Numbered from the stretch's first letter, positions 20,097 to 30,012 are shown. The stretch: DNA of 64,000 nucleotides from Nitrospina sp052156635 (GCF_052156635.1 NZ_JBQKUO010000006.1:15453-79452); one strand, 5' to 3'. Made by a program: numbers and translations. The notes: generated by a model from the letters alone, not told the origin.

Positions 20097-21818
20097 TTGT
20101 TCAAATGCGAACCTTATTGGTGCTTGCATGTGGCTTCCACACCGGAATTGAAACGCTTCACTTTTGGCAACTGGCGCGGGGATATGGCCGGAGGCATTTC
20201 GGCCGGAATCGTGGGCATTCCCTTGGCGCTGGCATTTGGAGCCCAGTCGGGATTGGGTCCCGTGGCGGGATTCTATGGTGCCATCGCACTGAGCCTGGTC
20301 GCATCGGTATCCGGCGGTACGCCTACCCAGATCAGCGGACCCACCGGGCCCATGCTTGTCGTTGCCGCCCTTGTGGTCAGCGGGTCGATCGAACAGGCAG
20401 GAAGCCTGGAAGCCGCCCTTCCCACCATCATCGCAACCTTCTTTTTTGCAGGAGTGATGCAGGCCCTCTTCGGAGTTTTGAGGTTCGGCAAATACATCCG
20501 GTACATCCCTTATCCCGTGGTCTCCGGTTTCATGACGGGAATCGGGATCATCATCATTCTTCTCCAGATTTTTCCATTGGTGGGAAAAGAATCGCCGAAG
20601 GGAATCCACAACATATTGCTCGGGCTCCCTCAATTATTTACCGACTTCAATTTCGAGGCCGCGGGACTGGGTTTGGTCACGGTGGCCATCATTTTTCTTT
20701 TTCCCAAAATCACGCGCACTGTGCCGAATATTTTGTTGGCCCTGGTCACTGTTTCCGTGCTGGCGGTGTGGACGGGTTTCAAAGTGGTCAACATCGGCGC
20801 CATTCCTTCACAGCTTCCGGAATTCAGGCTGGCCCTTCTTTTAAACTGGGAATTGATGAATCTGGAATTGATTTTTTATTCCGGAATCACCCTGGCGCTT
20901 TTAGGAAGCATCGATTCCCTGCTCACTTCGGTGATTGCCGACAACGTGACCAAAACCAAACATGACAGCAACCAGGAATTGATCGGCCAGGGACTGGGTA
21001 ACATGGCGGCGGCATCCATTGGTGGCATCCCAGGGGCGGGGACCACCATGTCCACCCTCGTCAACACCAATTCGGGAGCGCGGACGCGGCTTTCCGGCGT
21101 GGTGCACGGCTTGTCCCTGATTCTGGTTCTGATGGTGGCTGGACCCTGGGTGTCCCGGATTCCCGTTCCGGTACTGGCGGGAATCCTGGTGACGGTGGGG
21201 ATCGGCATCATCGACTACAAAGGCCTGAAACACATCCGCCGGCTCCCACGCGAAGAGACGGCCGTCATGATTGCGGTATTATCGATGACCGTATTCGCGG
21301 ACCTCATTCAGGCCGTGGCCCTGGGTATGATTCTATCCTCCATCCTGTTCATGAAAAAAATGGGCGACCTGGCCGAAACCCAGACGGAAGTCATGTCGTT
21401 GGGCTCCTATTCCAACTCGCAGGACTCGTCCCCCGATGAGAGCGTTTGCCTGACGTCCGAATTGTCCGACGCGGTTTTCATCAAGCGCCTGCGCGGTCCG
21501 CTTTTTTTTGGGTTTGCGATGACGTTTCAGGATATCGCCAAACAGTTCCAGGGGATTCGGATTGTCATTCTTAAAATGAAGGAAGTGCCGTTCATCGACC
21601 AGACCGGGCTGTTTGCCATGGAAGAGGTGGTCCTGGATTTGAAAAGTCGTGGGATCACCGTGTTCATTTGCGGCCTGCAGGATCAACCCCGGGACATGCT
21701 CATGAAAATAGACATGATTCCCAGTTTGATTCCAGAACGCTTCCTGTTTTCGGACCTCGCCGGTTGTGTGGATTATCTCAGCCGTAGGAAATCCCTGAAT
21801 TTCTCTGAGGACGATTGA
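20097..21818 (+). CDS. SulP-family anion permease with STAS domain
   Basis: About 570 residues: a membrane domain opening with GDMAGGISAGIVGIPLALAFG and SGLGPVAGFYGAIALSL, the SulP hallmark, about 12 hydrophobic segments, and a C-terminal STAS domain (RIVILKMKEVPFIDQTGLFAMEE, near residue 500). Family substrates are sulfate, bicarbonate or other anions. In an autotroph with a DAB locus 8 kb away a bicarbonate role (as in BicA) is possible, but sulfate cannot be excluded. The first in-frame codon is TTG 20097; GTG 20130 would also give a complete first helix. Neither has a convincing ribosome site. Confidence 0.88.
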   Translation: MFKCEPYWCLHVASTPELKRFTFGNWRGDMAGGISAGIVGIPLALAFGAQSGLGPVAGFYGAIALSLVASVSGGTPTQISGPTGPMLVVAALVVSGSIEQAGSLEAALPTIIATFFFAGVMQALFGVLRFGKYIRYIPYPVVSGFMTGIGIIIILLQIFPLVGKESPKGIHNILLGLPQLFTDFNFEAAGLGLVTVAIIFLFPKITRTVPNILLALVTVSVLAVWTGFKVVNIGAIPSQLPEFRLALLLNWELMNLELIFYSGITLALLGSIDSLLTSVIADNVTKTKHDSNQELIGQGLGNMAAASIGGIPGAGTTMSTLVNTNSGARTRLSGVVHGLSLILVLMVAGPWVSRIPVPVLAGILVTVGIGIIDYKGLKHIRRLPREETAVMIAVLSMTVFADLIQAVALGMILSSILFMKKMGDLAETQTEVMSLGSYSNSQDSSPDESVCLTSELSDAVFIKRLRGPLFFGFAMTFQDIAKQFQGIRIVILKMKEVPFIDQTGLFAMEEVVLDLKSRGITVFICGLQDQPRDMLMKIDMIPSLIPERFLFSDLAGCVDYLSRRKSLNFSEDD

Positions 21819-21922
21819 CTCTGCCACAACCTGATAATGTATGATTGTGGCCGAGAATTTTGATTGACGATGAATGTCATCGAGAAATTTTAGCTGCTTG
21901 ATTACCGCTCGCCCGACATTAA

Positions 21923-21983
21923 AAATCTATTAGTAATCGGTCAGCTTACTAAACTGAACCTGAAAGCCATTGCTAATAGATTT
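21923..21983. repeat. Long imperfect inverted repeat (stem-loop) between sulP and the YfhO-like gene
   Basis: AAATCTATTAGTAAT (21923-21937) is mirrored by ATTGCTAATAGATTT (21969-21983), 14 of 15 pairs, the exception being a possible G-U. The loop contains a second stem, GGTCAG against CTGAACC. There is no T-run, so it is not a classical terminator. Confidence 0.55.
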
Positions 21984-22053
21984 AAGTGCAAGGCAGTTCA
22001 AGCCAAAGACGGGGCAATAAAAAACACAAGTGGCCTTGTGAGGAATAAAAAAT

Positions 22054-25000
22054 ATGACACCACAAAAGACCGGCTGGCTTGATCGAATACTCAGCTATTT
22101 AGTTCTTCCCGGATTTTGTTCATTGGTTTTTCTCTGGCCTCTGTTGATAAAAAAATATCAGGTTTATGGCGGGGCAGGCACTGAAATGGTTATGAGCCGC
22201 GCCATAAAGGGGCAGTTTAATTTAAGCTTGTTGTCGGGACATCTTCCTCTCTGGAATGAATGGGTGGAGACAGGGAAGGTGTTTTTGTTGTTCGGAACGG
22301 TACCCCTTAATTTTCTGACTCCCCTGGAGTTGCTTTTAGACCCATCGCTGAATTCTAAGTTAACTTTTGCGCTGCCTACTTTTGTGGTTTGTCTTTTAAC
22401 CTTCAGCTTCTTTGTTTTACTTGCAAGATATATAGGGCTTCCAATCTGGGTCGGGCTGGCAGGAGGCTTTACATACCTGCTGGCGTCGCCCGTTGGTATG
22501 TATATATTTTCCTGGGTCTATTCTGGGATAATTGTGGCAACCCCATTTATGATAGCGATTATCCTGATGTATTTTCGGCAACCAAATAACATGCTGTTGG
22601 TGGCTTACTTCGGTTTGGCTTTTATTGTGACCCAAGGCGCCTATAGTCCAAGTCTATCAATGGTTTTGATTTATATTTCATTTTTGACAGGGATTGAGCT
22701 TGCCCGAAAATTAATCTTTGAACCTCAGATTAAGTCGAAACAATCCCTTTATTTATTCGGCAAGCACTTTTTTGCATTTGTTCTTGCCCCACTCTTTTTC
22801 TTTGCATGGCAATTACCGTTAATTCAAAGTTTTTTGAAGGTACCTGTTAGGAGGATGAAAGGAGTTGATTTTAGTGCAAGTGAAGTCCTCAGGCATTTTT
22901 TTATGCAATTTGAAAGTTCTGTGGGCTTAAGGATTTTTATTGGAATGGGTTTGTTTCTGGTTTTGACAAGGCTGATCTTAAAATTTCTAAATTCTTTCAA
23001 TAGTAAAAATATTTCAAATGCAAGACTCGGTGTTGTTCCTCGGTGGGCCCTTCCTCCGCTTGTTCTGTTTATTGTTTGGGTGCTTTTGTTTGCGTTTGGC
23101 ATTGTTTCGGATTACCGCGCCGTCTCAATTTCGATTGTCAGTGTCCTCTTTGTGTTGCTTATATTTAGATACCCATCCCTAAGGAATCCAAACCTGGGAG
23201 GAATGCAGCATTGGGATTTTGGAATCAGAAAAAACTGGCGATTTCCTCTCTTGTGCGCTGGATTGTACATTGCATTATTTCAAAAAATAAAGATGGCAGA
23301 TGAGGTGCTCGCTCCCAACGTGTTAGATGGGATGTTTTTATTTTTTATTTTCATTGGAGCATTGTGGGAGCCCGAAAAGAATGGTCAGGATAATAACCAG
23401 AAGCGGCTTTTAAAATGGTTGTCCGGTTATTTTGTCGTGTGCCTGGGGCTTGGTTGGGTGATTCGGGATTTTCTGGCAATTCCCATGTATGAGATTTTCA
23501 ATTACATATGGGCGGACAGTCGGGATTTTTTTTGGTTTGTGCCAACTCTAAGCATTCTTTTCATGATAGGGGTATTTCGATTTTATCAGCAAAGCTCAGC
23601 GATAATTCGGGATGTTAAGGATAGGTTGATCTTAGATATTAGTTTTTCCTCGATCAGAAAAGGAAAGCGGGAGGAGATTGCTGTTTTCCCGGATAGGGAT
23701 GAAAATTTAAACGCAATCGATCGGGAAGGCTATGGGGAAGAAGAAAAGCGAATATGGTCTAAAATAATATCCGCTCCAAAATCGAAATATCTTGGCAGTT
23801 TGGCTGTTATTGCAGTGATTGTCGGCATTTTTTTAATACCTCTTGTGGGGTTCAAGTTCTTTGCCTCCAAAGGAAGTACTGTTGAAAATAGGATGCTCCG
23901 ATATTTGAATAATAATGAGTGGCAATATTTTCTTAATCAAGAATCTTATTATCGACCCCGAATGGAGTACGCCAAGGAGAGAGCGGGTGGATTCTTGCGC
24001 GGATTGGGGTGCAGGTTTCATTGGGGAACGACAGGATCTTGCGCTGCCTTAGGTATCATGGGTGCTTCGGGATACGATTTGATAAGTGATTCGTTTAGGG
24101 AGTTGATGGAGCGAGCCATTCTTGGTTCCACAAAATTTGTTAAAAAAGAATTTCCTAATTTGGTTTTTTACAGCCTTCAATCCCGACGGGTTTACTTGAA
24201 GAAATACCCGGAATATTCTGAATTTGAAAAGGATGAAGAAAGCTTATGGCAATATTACACTCAAATGCGTTCTCTTCCTTTGGGGAAAGGGGTGGACCCC
24301 TTTTATGTTGAGTTAATGAGGGTGGGATTATTGTGGCCATCCCATGTTGTTCAGGCAGGTGCGCCAAATCTTGATCCGGAGCGATGGGTTCAGGATTTCA
24401 AATGGTGGATACGGGCTGATTTTGGAGAAGGGAAGTCCAAGGTCATCAATCGTGTGAAAATTAAGCCGAGAAAGGATCTGCCTCAGGGCTTATTTAAGCA
24501 TTCTGAGTTACTGGCCAGCAATGATGGTGCGACTTGGACCTTTGTTTCTGCTTTGAATTTGGAAGAAATACCCGATCCAAACAAACCGGTCGAATGGCAC
24601 TTTGTCAATGATAAAGCGTATCGATATTACATGCTTAACATTCTGGACGGTCATTCCAGCGGAAAATTTCGTTCCTTGGCAGAAATGGAATGGAATGGAA
24701 ATGAGCACAATGAGAACTCATCTTCCTATAAAAATTATCTGGCCGAAGCAGCTAAGGTGGAATTCAGTTCGTCAGCGGGTAACTTCCCTCCAGCGGGTCT
24801 ATGGGATGGTAATCCAGATACGTATTGGCACGTTGATAAAATTTCCTCAAAATGGCATGTTTATGGCTCTCTATATCGTTTTAAGCCCAAGAAGAGCCTA
24901 CAGCGATATGGAATACTCGTTCCAAGGAAAGGTCAGTCATTAAGGGATGTTTCTAAACTTTTAACATCTTTAAAAAGGGAAGATTTAGAGCAGCTGTATG

Positions 25001-25347
25001 GGCGTATGGGTTTTTCTGAAGAGGAGTTGAGAGTTCGCGGAGTAGAGTTTTCTTACGCAAAGTTTGAGCCCAATAAGCAGGAATTCGAAATCATTTCCAA
25101 TAATGAAGCTTATTTGATTGTTTTCGATAGCTTCCACCCGGATTGGCGTGCGATTAACAATGGAGATCGGGTTCCCATTGAAAAAGGATTTCTGAACTTT
25201 CGAGCAATACAGCTAAAGGTAGGCACAAATCACGTTAAAATTTTCTTTGAGCCTCAGTATATGGTGCCCGCTGCAGGCCTGTCCCTTCTCACTATGATAA
25301 TGGTTGTTGGTTTTTGTGGGCGGGCTTTATGGCGGAGGGACAAGTGA
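22054..25347 (+). CDS. Large YfhO-like membrane protein with discoidin-like periplasmic domain
   Basis: A 1097-residue protein. Residues 1-600 contain about 14 hydrophobic segments in a GT-C-like arrangement, with MSRAIKGQFNLSLLSGHLPLWNEW in the first exoplasmic loop. The rest is largely soluble and contains two F5/8 type C (discoidin)-like stretches: ELLASNDGATWTFVSAL, and SSSAGNFPPAGLWDGNPDTYW. The end, YLIVFDSFHPDWRAINNGD followed by a final membrane helix, matches the YfhO C-terminus. YfhO-type proteins are thought to glycosylate cell-envelope polymers; the acceptor here is unknown. Codon use is visibly AT-rich compared with neighbours, a sign of transfer. GAGGAAT lies upstream of the ATG. 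Confidence 0.75.
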   Translation: MTPQKTGWLDRILSYLVLPGFCSLVFLWPLLIKKYQVYGGAGTEMVMSRAIKGQFNLSLLSGHLPLWNEWVETGKVFLLFGTVPLNFLTPLELLLDPSLNSKLTFALPTFVVCLLTFSFFVLLARYIGLPIWVGLAGGFTYLLASPVGMYIFSWVYSGIIVATPFMIAIILMYFRQPNNMLLVAYFGLAFIVTQGAYSPSLSMVLIYISFLTGIELARKLIFEPQIKSKQSLYLFGKHFFAFVLAPLFFFAWQLPLIQSFLKVPVRRMKGVDFSASEVLRHFFMQFESSVGLRIFIGMGLFLVLTRLILKFLNSFNSKNISNARLGVVPRWALPPLVLFIVWVLLFAFGIVSDYRAVSISIVSVLFVLLIFRYPSLRNPNLGGMQHWDFGIRKNWRFPLLCAGLYIALFQKIKMADEVLAPNVLDGMFLFFIFIGALWEPEKNGQDNNQKRLLKWLSGYFVVCLGLGWVIRDFLAIPMYEIFNYIWADSRDFFWFVPTLSILFMIGVFRFYQQSSAIIRDVKDRLILDISFSSIRKGKREEIAVFPDRDENLNAIDREGYGEEEKRIWSKIISAPKSKYLGSLAVIAVIVGIFLIPLVGFKFFASKGSTVENRMLRYLNNNEWQYFLNQESYYRPRMEYAKERAGGFLRGLGCRFHWGTTGSCAALGIMGASGYDLISDSFRELMERAILGSTKFVKKEFPNLVFYSLQSRRVYLKKYPEYSEFEKDEESLWQYYTQMRSLPLGKGVDPFYVELMRVGLLWPSHVVQAGAPNLDPERWVQDFKWWIRADFGEGKSKVINRVKIKPRKDLPQGLFKHSELLASNDGATWTFVSALNLEEIPDPNKPVEWHFVNDKAYRYYMLNILDGHSSGKFRSLAEMEWNGNEHNENSSSYKNYLAEAAKVEFSSSAGNFPPAGLWDGNPDTYWHVDKISSKWHVYGSLYRFKPKKSLQRYGILVPRKGQSLRDVSKLLTSLKREDLEQLYGRMGFSEEELRVRGVEFSYAKFEPNKQEFEIISNNEAYLIVFDSFHPDWRAINNGDRVPIEKGFLNFRAIQLKVGTNHVKIFFEPQYMVPAAGLSLLTMIMVVGFCGRALWRRDK

Positions 25348-25399
25348 GGGATCATCCTTGGCGAAATTTTATTCAAATGTTTAATTCAGGAAACGAATC

Positions 25400-25747
25400 A
25401 TGTCCGTAAAAATGTATCATAACCCGGAATGCAGTAAATCGCGCGCGACGCTGGAGTTGCTGAAGGAAAAAGGCGTCGAGCCTCAAGTCATCGAATACCT
25501 AAAAACTCCACCGCCGGCAGACGAATTGAAAAACATTCTTGGAAAACTCGGTTTGTCGCCGCGCGAGTTGATGCGAAAAAAAGAGGACGAATACGGGGAG
25601 TTGAATCTCGACAATCCCGGACTGACAGACGACGAACTGATTCAGGCGATGGCGCAGAATCCCATCCTCATCGAGCGCCCCATCGTGCTCGCAAACGGCA
25701 AAGCCGCGCTCGGCCGCCCACCGGAGCAGGTCCTCGACATCCTGTAA
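25400..25747 (+). CDS. arsC: ArsC/YfgD-family glutaredoxin-like reductase
   Basis: A 115-residue thioredoxin-fold protein. The active-site loop is YHNPECSKSRATLELL with the nucleophilic Cys at residue 11, and the family C-terminal block IERPIVLANGKAALGRPPEQV carries the conserved Arg and cis-Pro region. The ArsC family reduces arsenate using glutathione or glutaredoxin; YfgD-like members share all of these features without proven arsenate activity. No other ars genes are nearby, so the specific role is uncertain. Confidence 0.85.
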   Translation: MSVKMYHNPECSKSRATLELLKEKGVEPQVIEYLKTPPPADELKNILGKLGLSPRELMRKKEDEYGELNLDNPGLTDDELIQAMAQNPILIERPIVLANGKAALGRPPEQVLDIL

Positions 25748-25769
25748 GCGGATTGGAGGAAGGGGGTGT

Positions 25770-27293
25770 TCACTCCCCTGGAGGGCTTTCGCTAAGGCGG
25801 GTCACCACGTTGAAACCGGGAATGGGTTCGTCGCGTTCCATGCGCACCACCGTTTCTTCAAACGCCAGACAGGTGAAACCATTTTTTTCTGCAATGGATT
25901 CGATGTAAGACCGGGAATGGGCGTAGCGTCCGGTCGGACGCAGGGCGAAATCGGTTTCATCAACCCGTTCTACCGAAAACAAAAACCACGCGCCAGCGGA
26001 TGCTCGTTTCCGCACCGCCTGGAATAACGGATCCAGGTCACCGATGTACACCAGCACGTCCGCGGCAATGAACAGGTCGAATCTTTCCTGGGCCCGGTCA
26101 AGAAACTCGATTAGCCCTCCTTCATGCAACGCATCGTAGATATTTTTATCGCGGGCCTTTTGCAGCATCCTCGCGGAGAGGTCCACACCCGTCAACTTTT
26201 GGGTGCGTGATTTGAAGGCTTCTCCGGAAAGTCCGGTACCGCAACCCAGGTCGACAGTGCATTCAAAAACCTTGTCCTCAGGAACTGAAGCGTCCAGCAT
26301 CTGACGCAGTTCTTTGGGTGACTGATATCTGAGGGAGAGGACCAACCTTTCCTCGAACTCCGGAGCCGCCTTGTCAAACAACCGGGAGACGTAATCTGCA
26401 GGCGCGGCCTGGGTGGTTGTGCCACGCAGGGCGTCCATCATGTGCCGGGCCGTGTGGTTTGCGGGGTCGATCTCCAATACCGTTTCATAGGTCTCGCGCG
26501 CCCGGTCCATATCCATTTGCAGGTAATACATGTGGGCCAGGTTATTGTATGCTTTGGCAAACTTGGGATTGGCTTTCACCGCCTGCTGATAGCAGGCCAA
26601 AGCCTGTTCGGCATTTCCCTGGGCTTCATGCAGGTTGCCGAGATTGAAATGGGCATCCGCGAATCGGGGATTGATGTCCAGGGCGCGTTGGTAGGCATCC
26701 ACCGCCTCTTTGATCTCCCCGCATTCCCGCAACATGATGCCAAGATTGTTCCAGGCGTGGGCGTAGGATGGATCGAGGAAAACCGTACGTTCGAATTGCC
26801 GACGGGCTTCTTTCACGTCTCCCAGGGTGGAAAGGGCGTTTCCCAGGTTGAACGGATAATCCGGATCGGTGGGATCGATTTCTGCCGCTCGACGGAAGGC
26901 ATCGACCGCCTGCGTATGGTGGCCCCATTCCAGCTCGACCAGCCCCAGGTTGAACCATGCCGGATCGAGGCGGTCGTTGATCCTCACGGCTTTTTGATAA
27001 GCCTCCGCCGCTTCCTTCAGCCGTCCGCGTTCCCGCAGCACTTTTCCAAGGTTGTAGTGCGCTTCGGCAAAACCGTCGTCCACCGCCAGCGCGCGGCGAA
27101 TGAAAGCCTCTGCTTCCGAAGGGTTGCCTTTCTGGAAGGCCAGCACTCCCAGAATATGCAGCGCGTCGAAATGGTTGGCGTCGAGTTCCAAAACCTGTTG
27201 AAGGCAATTCCGGGCATCTTCCAGGCGTTGGGTATTGAGTGCCTGCGCCGCTTCCTGAAGAAGCTGGTCAATACTGAGTTGAGGATTTTGCAA
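25770..27293 (-). CDS. TPR-repeat protein fused to a SAM-dependent methyltransferase
   Basis: A 507-residue fusion. Residues 1-290 are about eight consecutive tetratricopeptide repeats (LxxxGxxAFxxGxxxEAxxxFxxAL pattern, e.g. AHAWNNLGIMLRECGEIKEA). Residues 320-507 are a class I methyltransferase with motif I VDLGCGTGLSGE, then VDLSARMLQKAR and FIAADVLVYIGDLDPLF. The closest described architecture is the TPR-methyltransferase group of unknown substrate. The best start is TTG 27293 preceded by AGGA; no ATG fits the N-terminus. It faces arsC tail to tail. The intergenic DNA between it and the next gene contains nothing clear. Confidence 0.85.
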   Translation of the reverse strand: MQNPQLSIDQLLQEAAQALNTQRLEDARNCLQQVLELDANHFDALHILGVLAFQKGNPSEAEAFIRRALAVDDGFAEAHYNLGKVLRERGRLKEAAEAYQKAVRINDRLDPAWFNLGLVELEWGHHTQAVDAFRRAAEIDPTDPDYPFNLGNALSTLGDVKEARRQFERTVFLDPSYAHAWNNLGIMLRECGEIKEAVDAYQRALDINPRFADAHFNLGNLHEAQGNAEQALACYQQAVKANPKFAKAYNNLAHMYYLQMDMDRARETYETVLEIDPANHTARHMMDALRGTTTQAAPADYVSRLFDKAAPEFEERLVLSLRYQSPKELRQMLDASVPEDKVFECTVDLGCGTGLSGEAFKSRTQKLTGVDLSARMLQKARDKNIYDALHEGGLIEFLDRAQERFDLFIAADVLVYIGDLDPLFQAVRKRASAGAWFLFSVERVDETDFALRPTGRYAHSRSYIESIAEKNGFTCLAFEETVVRMERDEPIPGFNVVTRLSESPPGE

Positions 27294-27486
27294 AACGCAT
27301 CCTGTTTTGAAGTGTCATTCGTAAGAATTCGAGTCCTATGTCTCAAGACCTCTATTATTCGGATTTTTTGAATTATCACAAGGGAAACGAATCGAAGCCG
27401 GAGCCCGGCTGGAAGACGGGTCAGGGTCCCTACCAAAGAGGTGCGCCGGGACAGGCCGGTTGCAGGCTTGTTTAAAATGGGGGTGG

Positions 27487-27711
27487 TTAAAACCGGTTCA
27501 CCACCACATGCCCACCGGAAACAACCAGGTCCGGATATTCGAGGACTTTCAGGTCGTGTAACGGGCTTCCCTTCGCGGACCGGAGGAGCATCGGGTCCCC
27601 GTTTGGTTCTTGGGCGGATGCGAAAAGGGGAGCCGAAACCATCAAGGCCAGGCACAGGACCTGCCTGATACCCCTCCCACACATTGATTTGGTCCAATGC
27701 CGGACTTTCAT
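27487..27711 (-). CDS. Small exported protein downstream of the TonB receptor
   Basis: A 74-residue product: basic N-terminus, hydrophobic core VLCLALMVSAPLFA, signal peptidase-like site ASA-QE, and a mature part of only about 40 residues without Cys. AAGGGGAG lies eight bases upstream of the ATG, which supports reality over the overlapping frames. It starts 48 bp after the TonB-receptor stop on the same strand, so it is probably co-transcribed. I do not recognise the family. Confidence 0.6.
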   Translation of the reverse strand: MKVRHWTKSMCGRGIRQVLCLALMVSAPLFASAQEPNGDPMLLRSAKGSPLHDLKVLEYPDLVVSGGHVVVNRF

Positions 27712-27759
27712 ATTTCAAACTCCCCTTTTCGCGAAATTAAAACCAAAGCACGCCGCAGG

Positions 27760-29844
27760 TTAAAACCTGAGGCGCACGCCGCCGAAGATGCGGCGGTCGT
27801 CTCCCGCATAAAACGCCGCCTGGTTGAACGGCGTCGGGGTGGCGATGGTGGAAAAGGTGGAGATGAAGTTTTTGTCCAGCAGGTTGCGTCCATTGGCGAA
27901 CACGTCGATATTCTTGTTCACCGTGTAGCCCGCCGTGAACCCGAGTATGGCATAACCCGGAGCCTTCAACCGATTGGAGAAATCGACGTACGCACTGCTT
28001 GCCGCCTCCAGGGTCGGGGCGACGAACCATTTGTCCCCGTCCGTGTAGCGCAACTCCGCCTGGTAAAAATGGGGCGGCTGACCCGGCAGGGTGTTGTCGC
28101 CGTGCTGAACGTTGTCATCGAACTTGAAATCGCTGTAGGTGTATGCGTTACGCCATTGCAGGCGGTCGCCCCCCTGCAACAGGTTGCGGGCCAGCAGGAT
28201 GTCGAGGCCCGCTTCCACACCTTGGTGGATGGTGGAATCGGCATTGAAGGTGGAAACGGGGAACCCGGGTCCGGTTGTGAACTGAAGCAGTTCGTCCTCC
28301 ACCCACGCACGATAGAGGGCAATGTCCCATGCCACGCGTCCGTGTTGCCCGCGGCTTCCCACCTCGACGGTCCACGCTTTCTGTGCGGAGAGAGGAGCGA
28401 ATCCCGCCGCGCCGCCCTGCGTCAGGTTGGAGAAATCAGGCGGTTCGTAACTGCGGGTGACGTTGGCGAAAAACTGGATGGTCGGGGTGTGGTGGTACAT
28501 CACGCCCACGCGCGGGTTGAAGGTGGCGGTGGTCTGGGAATCGCTCTGCGCGGGCGCAAGCTTGTTTTCCGATTCGCGCCCGGCATAAATCACCTGGCCG
28601 CCCGTAACAAGTGCCCACTGGGGGTTGAAGTAAAAATGATTCTCGCCGTACAGCACCACCGTCTCCGCGGACTGATCCTGGTCGGAAGTCAGGGCGCCGC
28701 GCGCACCGCCGAAGTTCTGAAACACCAGTGCATTGGTGTAGCCGAACTGGGAAAGCACGCCGCCGCGGAATTCGTTTTTATATCCGCTCAGCGAGTAGGA
28801 GCCATGCGCCTGTGCGAACACGCCGTAGTCGAGGCTGGTCTGGTCGATGATGCCGACGAACGACGTGATGGGATGAAACAGGGTTTTGTGATTGACATAC
28901 GCGCCCACGTCCACGAACCGGCCGTTGCCCAGATCGAAGGTGGTTTTGTTGGACAGGCGCACGGAGTTGATGTCCCTCTGCCAGTCCTGGGTGATGGCGG
29001 AGGGATTGGCGTTTTCCGGATTGCTGAGAGCCTGTCCCAGGGTGACCGTTCCCGGCAACTCCTGTGCGATCACGTTGGTGCTCATGTAAAAACGCGTTTC
29101 CACCGAATCCGACAGGCGCAGACCGTAGTTGCTGTTGAACTTGACGTTCTCCTGCCTGGCATGGTCACGGAAGTCGTCGCTGGTGGTGGCCGTGACACTG
29201 ACGAACAGGTCGGACCGGTTGAACTGGTAACCGGATTGCAGGTGCAGGCGGAAGGTCTGGTCGGCGCCGCCGTCGAACCGGTACATCTGTCCCGGATGAC
29301 TCTTGCCGTTCTTTGTGATCAGGTTGACCGCTCCGCCCAGCGTGATGCCGCCATACTGCAGGGCGTTGCCTCCTTTATAAACCTCGATGCGTTGCAGGGC
29401 GAGGAAATCCATTTCCTGGAAATCGCCACTGCCGTCGGCCAGGTTGAACGGAATGCCATCCTGCAACAGGCGCAGGCCCACAAGATGAAAACCGCGTGCG
29501 AGACCCGACCCGCGAAGCGACAGGCGGACCTCCTCGCCAAACCGCTTCTGCGCGTACGCTCCCGGCACCAGAGCCAGCGTGTCTTCAAAGTTGAGGGTGT
29601 AGGTGTCCTCAAACGATTCCTCAGTGACCACGTTCACGCCGCCCGGCGCTTTCTTGATTTCCTTTTCCGCCTCTGCGTTGCTGGGGACGGTCAGCGTCCC
29701 TTTCGGTTTTTCCTTTTTTCCAACGACCTCAATTTCTTTCAGCACGATTTCCTTGCTCTCTGCAAACGCGGCGGGTGCAAAAAGAAACAAACTCAAAACA
29801 GCGTTGATAAAGAATGGGATTACGAATTTCAATCTGCTGTCCAC
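27760..29844 (-). CDS. TonB-dependent outer membrane receptor
   Basis: A 694-residue receptor for energised uptake across the outer membrane. It opens with a signal peptide (FFINAVLSLFLFAPAAFA), then the plug: LKEIEVVGKKEK (TonB-box-like region), GGVNVVTEES, LRGSGLARGFHL, IEVYKGGNALQYGG and GGAVNLITKNG. A beta-barrel with alternating aromatic residues follows, ending in the terminal motif GGVRLRF with the required C-terminal Phe. The GTG at 29844 is chosen because AAGGAGG stands five bases upstream. The plug resembles FecA-like ferric-citrate receptors, but the ligand is unknown. A His/Cys-rich exported protein precedes it. Confidence 0.93.
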   Translation of the reverse strand: MDSRLKFVIPFFINAVLSLFLFAPAAFAESKEIVLKEIEVVGKKEKPKGTLTVPSNAEAEKEIKKAPGGVNVVTEESFEDTYTLNFEDTLALVPGAYAQKRFGEEVRLSLRGSGLARGFHLVGLRLLQDGIPFNLADGSGDFQEMDFLALQRIEVYKGGNALQYGGITLGGAVNLITKNGKSHPGQMYRFDGGADQTFRLHLQSGYQFNRSDLFVSVTATTSDDFRDHARQENVKFNSNYGLRLSDSVETRFYMSTNVIAQELPGTVTLGQALSNPENANPSAITQDWQRDINSVRLSNKTTFDLGNGRFVDVGAYVNHKTLFHPITSFVGIIDQTSLDYGVFAQAHGSYSLSGYKNEFRGGVLSQFGYTNALVFQNFGGARGALTSDQDQSAETVVLYGENHFYFNPQWALVTGGQVIYAGRESENKLAPAQSDSQTTATFNPRVGVMYHHTPTIQFFANVTRSYEPPDFSNLTQGGAAGFAPLSAQKAWTVEVGSRGQHGRVAWDIALYRAWVEDELLQFTTGPGFPVSTFNADSTIHQGVEAGLDILLARNLLQGGDRLQWRNAYTYSDFKFDDNVQHGDNTLPGQPPHFYQAELRYTDGDKWFVAPTLEAASSAYVDFSNRLKAPGYAILGFTAGYTVNKNIDVFANGRNLLDKNFISTFSTIATPTPFNQAAFYAGDDRRIFGGVRLRF

Positions 29845-30012
29845 GGGAACCTCCTTTTGACTTCCTGGAACGGTTGGAACCGCGGCATCTGTTACCCGAT
29901 CGACTTTGCGCCGTACGCAAACAGGGGTGAATGCGTCACAGCCAAATTCAACGGGGCCGATCACAAACGGACGCCGGGTTCGTTCAAAAAATATTGATGG
30001 GTTCGGATGAAG

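Noticed and set aside
27017..27718. 233-residue frame overlapping the small exported protein
   Set aside because: Overlaps the TPR-methyltransferase and the better supported 74-residue gene; no motif and no ribosome site.
27697..29997. 766-residue open frame on the plus strand
   Set aside because: Antisense shadow of the TonB receptor, whose plug and terminal-Phe barrel are clear.
29845..30012. Cobalamin or other riboswitch before the TonB receptor
   Set aside because: No B12 box or other recognisable riboswitch core found in the 168-base leader.
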